Of a DNA stretch of 7,818 bases, positions 1 to 6,700 are shown one piece after another. This DNA comes from Paludibacteraceae bacterium (GTDB lineage Bacteria > Bacteroidota > Bacteroidia > Bacteroidales > Paludibacteraceae), in assembly GCA_023227695.1 (NCBI GenBank), contig JALNVE010000149.1, forward strand, positions 1-7,818, read 5' to 3'. The position numbers and the translations under genes were made by a program. How positions within the stretch are numbered: the stretch's first letter is position 1; every line of letters begins with the position of its first letter. The notes beneath the pieces were generated by a model that was given only the letters and a program-made list of their open reading frames with translations, searched no databases and was not told the DNA's origin.

Positions 1-8
1 TCATTCCG

Positions 9-16
9 CAAAGATA
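9..16 (-). promoter_or_regulatory. Probable leftward promoter, -7 box TATCTTTG
   Basis: Read on the minus strand, these bases are TATCTTTG, a perfect match to the Bacteroidota -7 consensus TAnnTTTG. Transcription would run left and out of the window, so a gene divergent from pckG probably lies just outside. I see no clear TTG or TTTG -33 element 17-23 bp upstream on that strand, which lowers confidence. No coding start is visible for this transcript. Confidence 0.4.
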
Positions 17-236
17 ATGCTATTCATGAATTTTGGGGAATATTCTTGTCGCTATACCAACCCCACCTATCCGCTGATCCGAATCTATGATCTTGTTTGA
101 GCTTTTTGATTCTTTCTGAATTTCAAAATGTTTCGAAGCTCCTTCTTTGTTTTCTTAATGTAACAAAGACCCAAAAAAATATAAAAAGGCACTAAAAACT
201 TGCCTGACGTGAAATGTATTTTTCAAGATTTTTTCG
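17..236. other. Non-coding spacer between divergent promoters
   Basis: This AT-rich stretch holds no credible reading frame on either strand. A short inverted repeat (AGGCA at 187-191, TGCCT at 201-205) is flanked on its left by A-rich sequence. It could look like a minus-strand terminator, but no minus-strand gene lies to its right, so I assign it no function. The sequence is best read as the shared upstream region of pckG and an unseen leftward gene. Confidence 0.5.
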
Positions 237-244
237 TATATTTG
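237..244 (+). promoter_or_regulatory. pckG promoter, -7 box TATATTTG
   Basis: TATATTTG matches the Bacteroidota sigma-ABfr -7 consensus TAnnTTTG at every defined base. Transcription would start around 250, giving an untranslated leader of about 100 nt before the pckG ATG. The -33 element is poor: only a TG at 215-216 lies at the right distance. This is the only perfect TAnnTTTG box I see on the plus strand between the left edge and pckG. Confidence 0.6.
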
Positions 245-270
245 CAGCTGTTTAGACTGGAGGGTAGATT

Positions 271-299
271 AGAAGTTAAAATATTGAAAAATAACTTCT
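271..299 (+). other. Hairpin in the pckG 5' leader
   Basis: AGAAGTTA (271-278) is perfectly complementary to TAACTTCT (292-299), giving an 8-bp stem with a 13-nt A-rich loop in the predicted leader. It is not followed by a T-run, so it is not an obvious attenuator. A second, purely AT inverted repeat (AAAATT 336-341, AATTTT 345-350) abuts the start codon. These may affect mRNA stability or initiation, but in sequence this AT-rich such pairings also arise by chance. Confidence 0.3.
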
Positions 300-350
300 T
301 ATAAACAAGAAAGCGATAATAATATCATATAATTCAAAATTTTCAATTTT

Positions 351-2189
351 ATGATCAATACTAAAAATGCAAAATTGAATGCATGGGTAAAGATGTGGGC
401 TGACATTATGCAGCCTGAGAACATTTACCTTTGCGATGGCTCTGAAGAAGAGTTTACTCGCCTAATGGACGAGTGTGTAGCTAACGGACTTGCTAAAAAG
501 CTTAATGAGAAAAAGCGTCCAAATAGCTACTATTTCCAGTCAGATCCAAGCGACGTAGCTCGTGTTGAGAACCGTACTTTCATTTGCTCAAAGAAGAAAG
601 AAGATGCAGGTCCAACTAACAACTGGATGGATCCTGCTGAAATGAAAAATATTTTGATCAACAAGTACAATGGCTGTATGAAGGGTCGTACAATGTACGT
701 TATCCCATTCTCTATGGGTCCATTGGGTGGAGCTATTTCTCAACTTGGTGTTGAGATCACAGACTCTTCTTATGTTGTTGGTTCAATGAAGATCATGACT
801 CGCATGGGTAAGAAAGCTCTTGAGTTGATCGAGAAGACTGGTGACTTCATTCCATGTGTACACTCTGTTGGTAAACCATTGCCTGCAGGTTTGAAGGATG
901 CTAAATGGCCTTGCGCTCCAATTGATGATAAATATATCGTTCAATTCCCAGAAGAACGCGAAATCTGGACATTTGGTTCTGGTTACGGAGGTAATGCTCT
1001 TCTTGGTAAGAAGTGTTTCGCATTGCGTATCGCTTCTAAGATGGCTCAGGAAGAAGGATGGTTGGCAGAGCACATGCTTATCCTAAAACTTACTAAGACT
1101 GATACTAAAGAGACTAAGTACGTTTGTGCTGGATTCCCTTCAGCTTGTGGTAAGACAAACTTGGCAATGTTGATCCCTACTATCCCAGGATGGGAAGTTA
1201 AGACTGTAGGTGATGATATCGCTTGGATGAAATATGACAAGAACGGTCAACTTCGTGCAATCAACCCTGAGGCTGGTTTCTTCGGTGTTGCTCCTTATAC
1301 TTCAGAGTTGACTAACAAGAACGCTTTGGATTCTTGCTACGCTAACACTATCTTCACTAACGTAGGATATACTCCTGATGGTGATATTTGGTGGGAAGGT
1401 ATCGGACACGATTGTCCTAAGGGCACTATCGACTGGAAGAACAATGTAGTTAATGATCCAGCTTCTCGTGACGAAGATGAGAACCCAGTAGCTCACAAGA
1501 ACTCTCGTTTTGCAGCTCCTGCTAATCAATGTCCAGCTATCGACCCTGAATGGGAGAACCCAGAAGGTGTTCCTGTATCAGCTATCTTGTTCGGTGGACG
1601 TCGTCCTAGCACAGTTCCTTTGATTCATGAGGCTGACGATTGGAATCACGGAGTATTCATGGGATCTATCGTAGGTTCTGAGGTTACTGCAGCAGCTATC
1701 GGTTTGAAGGCTGGTGTTCGTCGTGACCCATTCGCTATGTTGCCATTCTGTGGTTACAACATGGGAGATTACTTCCAGCACTGGATTAACGTAGGAAAAG
1801 CAGCTAAGGATAAGAACAAGCTTCCTAAGATTTTCTTCGTTAACTGGTTCCGTAAAGACAAGAGCAACAAGGCACTTCCAGGTGGATTCTTGTGGCCAGG
1901 TTATGGAGACAACAGCCGTGTATTGGCTTATATTTTCGATCGTTGCGACGGTAAGGGAAAGACAGTTGATACAATCATCGGTAAAGTTCCTGCTCCAGAT
2001 CAGATTAACATCAAGGGATTGAATTCATGCTTCACAGAGGAGACAATGAAGAAAGTTCTTGAAGTTAAACCAGAAGAGTGGAAAGACGAGGTTGCTTTGA
2101 TCGAAGAGCACTATGCTAAATTCGGCAAACACCTTCCAAAAGAACTTCGTGAGCGTCTTGACAGCCTCAAGAAGAAAATTGGTATGTAA
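351..2189 (+). CDS. pckG: Phosphoenolpyruvate carboxykinase (GTP)
   Basis: The enzyme is cytosolic and interconverts oxaloacetate plus GTP with PEP, CO2 and GDP. At 612 residues it has full family length, and it carries the GTP-class signatures throughout. The substrate arginine lies in the ENRT stretch (R75) and the GSGYGGN stretch has Y212. Likely Mn2+ ligands are K221, H241 and D289. The P-loop FPSACGKTN (262-270) includes the reactive C266, which the ATP-class enzyme lacks. Kinase-2 is VGDD (286-289). The guanine pocket is formed by W499, F500, F513 and Y518, with N521 nearby; Y518 replaces the phenylalanine of vertebrate enzymes. These equivalences come from my memory of rat PEPCK. The ATG at 351 fits the usual N-terminus, and no ribosome-binding site is visible. 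Codon use is strongly biased (GGT, GCT, CGT, AAG), suggesting high expression. The gene is monocistronic: its own promoter precedes it and a strong terminator follows. In succinate-forming Bacteroidales PEPCK is thought to work mainly as a carboxylase, which I infer here. Confidence 0.97.
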   Translation: MINTKNAKLNAWVKMWADIMQPENIYLCDGSEEEFTRLMDECVANGLAKKLNEKKRPNSYYFQSDPSDVARVENRTFICSKKKEDAGPTNNWMDPAEMKNILINKYNGCMKGRTMYVIPFSMGPLGGAISQLGVEITDSSYVVGSMKIMTRMGKKALELIEKTGDFIPCVHSVGKPLPAGLKDAKWPCAPIDDKYIVQFPEEREIWTFGSGYGGNALLGKKCFALRIASKMAQEEGWLAEHMLILKLTKTDTKETKYVCAGFPSACGKTNLAMLIPTIPGWEVKTVGDDIAWMKYDKNGQLRAINPEAGFFGVAPYTSELTNKNALDSCYANTIFTNVGYTPDGDIWWEGIGHDCPKGTIDWKNNVVNDPASRDEDENPVAHKNSRFAAPANQCPAIDPEWENPEGVPVSAILFGGRRPSTVPLIHEADDWNHGVFMGSIVGSEVTAAAIGLKAGVRRDPFAMLPFCGYNMGDYFQHWINVGKAAKDKNKLPKIFFVNWFRKDKSNKALPGGFLWPGYGDNSRVLAYIFDRCDGKGKTVDTIIGKVPAPDQINIKGLNSCFTEETMKKVLEVKPEEWKDEVALIEEHYAKFGKHLPKELRERLDSLKKKIGM

Positions 2190-2215
2190 TTCTTGAAAGA
2201 ATAACATAAATTCAG

Positions 2216-2247
2216 GCACTCGTCACTTTGTGGCGAGTGCTTTTTTT
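2216..2247 (+). terminator. Rho-independent terminator of pckG
   Basis: An 11-bp stem (2216-2226 with 2230-2240, containing one T-G wobble) closes a 3-nt TTT loop and is followed immediately by seven T residues (2241-2247). It begins 27 nt after the pckG stop codon and is a textbook intrinsic terminator. It separates pckG transcription from the next gene. Confidence 0.92.
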
Positions 2248-2292
2248 ATGTTTTTATGTCTCGACATCCCTTGCATATTGCCTATGTGTTGT

Positions 2293-2323
2293 TTTGCAAT
2301 CTCCCATATTTGCTATACTTTTA
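2293..2323 (+). promoter_or_regulatory. Possible promoter of the 2351-3304 gene
   Basis: TTTG at 2293-2296 is followed after exactly 19 nt by TACTTTTA (2316-2323), which matches TAnnTTTG except at the last base. This spacing is right for a Bacteroidota -33/-7 pair and would place the transcript start about 20 nt before the ATG at 2351. A competing box, CATATTTG at 2305-2312, also has a single mismatch but a worse -33. A promoter is expected here because a strong terminator lies just upstream. Confidence 0.4.
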
Positions 2324-2350
2324 CATTGTTCTGGTCATAATATATTCGCT

Positions 2351-3304
2351 ATGCATCGATTCATAATTCTTTTCTTTTCGATTGTCTTCTGTTTTGTTCT
2401 TCATGCAGAGGAGCCCCGTTGCATCTATTTCGACGGGAATGAGAAGTGTGAGGTGATTTTTAAAGATACCATCTTGCCGGAGACTTATACCCGTCAGTTC
2501 TTTGTCTACAAATGGAGCTATTCAACGGGAAAACAGACGCTTCTTCTTAAACGTGATTCTATCTATCGTATCAACAATGCTTTCGTAAAGGAGTTGCCGA
2601 GAAAACGTTTGAACTATCCAAGTGTGGATACCTTGGACGGCAAGCCTTACCTTTTTTTCTTTTATGAGCGTCAGCCCTCCAATATAAGCGTTCTGCATAC
2701 AGAGATTGTGGCGGTTCTTTATTCTTTGGAAGATGGCAAATGTTTCGAACTTTCCAACAAGGGTAGCCGACGTAATGTGAAGTTGCGCAAATCGGCTTAC
2801 GCAACTGATTTTGTCTTTTTGAATGTCTCGCAGAATATCAAGGGTACGACAGACACAACCTTGATTAATTATATGAAGAAACAGGTTGAAAAAACGGGTT
2901 TTATTAAAGAGTTGTCTGATTTGGATCTGAATAATATCAAGAACTATGTTGTGCTTTGGAACCTCAAGAATAATCTTGAAAAGATAAAGAAAGATAGTCT
3001 GATTGATTATCCATATTATAAGGAACCATTTTTTCCGTTGAAGGCAGAAATGAGCGGTGCTCGCGTCTTGAAAAATAAGAAATATGAGGTGATCGCATTC
3101 CCTTTTGGCGATATTGTTGCCTTTGATAGGGAGAAAAAACTCTATTTTGTTGTTTGGGCATTAGAAGAGCTGCAAAAGGAAGATTTTGCCTCTTCTATGA
3201 ACTGGAACGGAGAATCTGATTGCGAAATCAGGATGCATGGTTACTTTGATACATCTGTGTTTACTATAAATCTAAAAACGGGCAAAATCACCTATTTAAA
3301 ATAA
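2351..3304 (+). CDS. Exported protein of unknown function
   Basis: I do not recognise a family for this protein of 317 residues. Residues 1-19 form a clear Sec signal peptide: a short basic start (MHR), a hydrophobic core, and a likely signal peptidase I site after LHA, before EEPRC. No lipobox is present, so a periplasmic or outer location is expected rather than a lipoprotein. The mature part has no further membrane segment. It alternates short beta-like stretches rich in aromatic residues with Lys-rich segments, and has a helical middle (about 165-220) rich in Asn, Leu and Lys. The frame stays open upstream to a TTG at 2228, but that codon lies inside the pckG terminator, and only the ATG at 2351 puts a signal peptide at the N-terminus. 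The gene is 161 bp downstream of pckG with a terminator between them, so it is probably transcribed separately. No neighbour indicates its role. Confidence 0.75.
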   Translation: MHRFIILFFSIVFCFVLHAEEPRCIYFDGNEKCEVIFKDTILPETYTRQFFVYKWSYSTGKQTLLLKRDSIYRINNAFVKELPRKRLNYPSVDTLDGKPYLFFFYERQPSNISVLHTEIVAVLYSLEDGKCFELSNKGSRRNVKLRKSAYATDFVFLNVSQNIKGTTDTTLINYMKKQVEKTGFIKELSDLDLNNIKNYVVLWNLKNNLEKIKKDSLIDYPYYKEPFFPLKAEMSGARVLKNKKYEVIAFPFGDIVAFDREKKLYFVVWALEELQKEDFASSMNWNGESDCEIRMHGYFDTSVFTINLKTGKITYLK

Positions 3305-3616
3305 AAACAATTCCACTTGTGCGCCTTCTTTTCCATTGCATCAATGTTTAAATGGCATAATTATGGAAGATAGACGGAATGGTTCAAAGTATAAAGTACG
3401 TAGGTATGGCTGTCGAAACTATTGGTAGACGGACGTCTTGCGGTTAAGACATCTGTTAGCATCTGAAAATCTTTTTATGCAAGAGATGGAGCAGCTGGTG
3501 TATAAAAGTGATGTTTAGTTAGAGCTTGTATTGATTGTGAAAAATTGATTTTAGATTTTGTTTTTCATTCTTAAAAAGAACCTTTTCGTCGTTTTTTTTA
3601 CTTCATGCTGTTTCTG
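3305..3616. other. Intergenic region without a recognisable gene
   Basis: There is no convincing coding region here; all frames are broken into pieces of about 20 codons or fewer. The 3' half is strongly AT-rich with T-runs. I see no strong terminator for the preceding gene: a weak AAAAG/CTTTT stem at about 3576-3590 precedes a T-run near 3593. An imperfect hairpin at 3428-3457 is listed separately. Short peptides around 3364-3530 could be a decayed gene, but I recognise none of them. Confidence 0.5.
3428..3457 (+). other. Imperfect 12-bp hairpin in the intergenic region
   Basis: GACGGACGTCTT (3428-3439) pairs with AAGACATCTGTT (3446-3457) around a 6-nt loop, with two G-T wobbles and one C-A mismatch. 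It is the most GC-rich structure in this intergenic region and lies about 125 nt after the upstream stop codon. The nearest T-run starts about 14 nt later (3471-3475), so it is a poor intrinsic terminator. It could be a 3'-UTR element, part of a small RNA, or a remnant of older sequence. Confidence 0.3.
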
Positions 3617-3654
3617 TTGCTGATTATGTCCACTCATTTGCTGATTATGTCCAC
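3617..3654 (+). repeat. 17-bp direct repeat pair, 21-bp period: likely operator
   Basis: TTGCTGATTATGTCCAC occurs without mismatch at 3617-3633 and again at 3638-3654, separated by 4 nt (TCAT). The 21-bp period is two turns of the helix, so both copies face the same side of the DNA. The second copy ends 21 bp before the -7 box of the pectate lyase promoter, next to the expected -33 position, which itself matches consensus poorly. Paired 17-bp direct half-sites with a 21-bp period beside the core promoter resemble the araI1-araI2 layout of AraC-family activators. The hybrid two-component regulators of Bacteroidota polysaccharide genes carry DNA-binding domains of that family. The regulator is not in this window. 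The alternative is a remnant of an insertion-sequence end with multiple repeats. Confidence 0.6.
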
Positions 3655-3675
3655 CTGTTTGTATATGCGTGTCCC

Positions 3676-3683
3676 TATTTTTG
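3676..3683 (+). promoter_or_regulatory. Pectate lyase promoter, -7 box TATTTTTG
   Basis: TATTTTTG matches TAnnTTTG perfectly. Transcription would start near 3690, leaving a leader of about 36 nt before the ATG at 3726. At the -33 position there is only a weak CTG (3655-3657, 18-bp gap); the better TTTG at 3658-3661 is too close, with a 14-bp gap. A good -7 with a poor -33 right after a direct-repeat pair fits an activator-dependent promoter. Confidence 0.55.
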
Positions 3684-3725
3684 TTTCGGGAAAATACAAA
3701 AACTTAGAACTAATATTTTAGGACC

Positions 3726-6700
3726 ATGAAACACGTAAACTTTATTGTTTTACTATTCCTTATTGTGCCCATATTTTGTTGGGCGGAAATCAAAGTTGAC
3801 CTGGATGTGTCGGGTCGAAATTCGAGTGAGGTGACGGAACCAGGCTATTCGGCTTGGGTACCTACCTCAAGCAACACTTTTACATCATCGGGTGTGACGT
3901 TCAAACTCTCGTCAGCTGCCAGCAGCGGCGAGTTGAGCACCGTTTGGTACAAATTGGGCGTTCAGGCTCCCAACTATGCACGCATGGTGTGCGATGCCGC
4001 CTATATCAAGGATTGCACAACTAATGATGCTTCTTTGTTGTTGGAAATCTCAGGTCTTTCGGCCGGTACCCATACGTTGTTGACTTACCATAATGCGATT
4101 GATGATTACAGTTCGAATACTCTTTGTAATATGGACATTTATGTCAATAACTCGAAGGTCGTGACTGCGTTGACACCCACCAAGAGGGCTCTTTCTATTT
4201 TTGATGCTAAAACGGCATACTTGACGTTTACAGTGACAGCAGGGCAAACGGTCAAAATTAAGTTTGCGCCCAACAAGAGCACGTCTGCCAATGTATATAA
4301 TGTTTATCTGAATGGGTTCGCCTTGGATGTACCCAACTCTAATGATCAGGCTCGGACACCGAATCCTGCGGATGCCGATTGTCATGTGAACTGCGACGGA
4401 ACAAATGCCTGCAAATTGAGCTGGACGGCTGCTTCCAACGCGGTCTCTCATAATGTCTATTTCGGAACGAGTGAAAGTGCAGTCTCTTCTGCCACGAAAT
4501 CATCGCTGGAGTTTAAAGTAAACCAAACTTCAACATCCTATAATGTATCAAATCTTTATGTACTGAACACCTATTATTGGAGGATTGACGAAGTCGCTTC
4601 CAACGGTACGGTAACCAAGGGTAATGTGTGGAGTTTTCGTCCTCGCCGTCTGGCATTTCCAGAGGCTGAAGGTTATGGTAAATATGCGACGGGTGGCCGA
4701 GGTGGAAAAGTGGTTTATGTGACCAACCTGAATGACAGTGGCAAAGGAAGTTTCCGTGAGGCAATGACCAATGACATCGGCCCGCGCACCATTGTTTTTG
4801 CGGTTTCTGGTCGCATCATTTTACAGTCTCGTTTGGTTCAAGTCGGCAATTATGTCACCATAGCAGGACAGACGGCTCCGGGTCGCGGCATCTGTGTCAG
4901 TACCAATCCGGTTGGCATTACTGGTTCTGAAACTATTTTCCGTTTCCTTCGTGTACGTTTGGGCAGCGGCGAGACTGCCGATGGTTTTGGTATGACTGGT
5001 GGTCAACATTCCATCTCTGATCATTGCTCTGTGGGTTGGACCATAGACGAGGCTTTCAGTAGCCGTGGTGGTAAAAATTTGACTTTGCAGCGCACTCTTA
5101 TCTCCGAGGCTTTGAATATTGCAGGTCATAAGAATTATCCTGTCGGAACGGGACATGGTTATGCGGCTACTATTGGTGGTGATATTGGCAGCTTCCATCA
5201 CAATCTGTTGGCTCATAACCAAGGACGTAACTGGAGTATGGGTGGCGGTTTGGATGGCGATGGTTATTACGCTGGACGTTTGGATGTTTTTAATAATGTG
5301 GTTTATAACTGGTGGCACCGTGTGACGGACGGTGGTGCCCACGAGGTGAATTTTGTAGGAAACTATTACAAGCGTGGTGCTGCATCCGAAGAGAGTAACA
5401 TGGATTTTATGTTGAAGGCTGATTTGGAAGGAACTGGTAAAGGTAGCCAAGCTTACTATTACCATAACAACATTATGGCACACAAGGATGGTAGTTTCAT
5501 CTATGACGGAACGGACGATTCTAAAGGACGTAAATATACATTGAGTAATGGACAAGTGTTGGATTGGAATGTATGGAATTCACAACCGTTCTTTGAGTCA
5601 CAGGCTACTGTGGAGTCTGCCCGTAATGCATATAAGAGTGTGCTTTCTGATGTTGGTTGTACTATGCCTGTGTTGGACAATCATGATGCTCGAATGGTGA
5701 ATGAAACCTTGAATGGAACATACAGTTGTACTGGTTCAAAGAGTATGGTGGGTGGAATTATAGACGGAAGCGAAGAATCAAAAGAGGGCGATTATAGCTA
5801 CTATACAAGCTCATCCCGTCCGTCTGGTTTCGATTCGGATTGGGACGGACTTCCCGATTGGTGGGAAAAAATGATTGGTACAAATGCGAACTCTGCATCA
5901 AGTGACTTCTCTGATTCCAATGCCGACCCCGATAAGGATGGTTATACCAATTTAGAAAATTATCTCTACTGGATGGCCACTCCGCACGTCGAGGGAACTC
6001 TGGGTGTCTCCCAAACGATAGTATTGGACAACTATTTCAAAGGTTTTTCCAAAACTTCTCCATCTTATTCTGTGGCAGAGAATGTCAGTGGATTAACCAT
6101 TTCCATCAATAGTGGCAAACTAATCGTTTCAACAGCCAAGTCTGGTGTCTATTATTTCAAAGTGAAGGTGAAGGATTCTCAAAACGATGTGATGACTCGT
6201 ACTTTTGGGATTTATGCAGAAGGTGTCATGAAAGAGACGACCGCCACGTTGAATAAATGTGGAATAGGATCTTCTTCTCAAAATATCAGTTTGGGTGAAT
6301 CTATCGATTCTTTTTGCTATTCATGGACCGAAGCCACTTCAGTCCATGTGGTTGGCTTGCCAGCAGGTGTGAGTGCTGATGTGGATGTGGAAAATAAGAT
6401 AGTGACCATCAAAGGAATACCCACCGAAGCCGGCACTTTCAACTTTACGGTAATAACAATCGGTGCCACGAACAATGCAACCAAGACGGGTGCCATCACA
6501 GTAACTCGTGACCCTGCTACCTTGATTTACGAGTCGGAAACAACTGATTTTTGGACAAGCCTTGAGAAATGGTCGCCATCCATGACGATAACGTCTGTTG
6601 ATACAGCCATTATCCGCACCGGTGAGGTGAAGGTGGCTTCAACACCCGATGTGGCTTATGTGAAGGTAGAGGAGAACGGCACGTTCCGTATCACCGCAGC

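Noticed and set aside
187..205. AGGCA/TGCCT inverted repeat flanked by A-runs, resembling a minus-strand terminator.
   Set aside because: No minus-strand gene lies to its right, the stem is only 5 bp, and A-runs are common in this region.
2228..2350. In-frame extension of the exported protein to a TTG start at 2228, adding 41 residues.
   Set aside because: The TTG lies inside the stem-loop of the pckG terminator, and the extension would bury the clear signal peptide that begins at the ATG at 2351.
3617..3654. Two-unit CRISPR array.
   Set aside because: The spacer is only 4 nt and the repeat has no dyad symmetry; CRISPR spacers are about 30 nt or longer.
4821..5555. Minus-strand open frame of 244 codons.
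   Set aside because: It lies wholly antisense to the conserved beta-helix of the pectate lyase, has a low-complexity Thr/Ile/Ser-rich translation and shows no domain or start signal; it is a shadow of codon bias.
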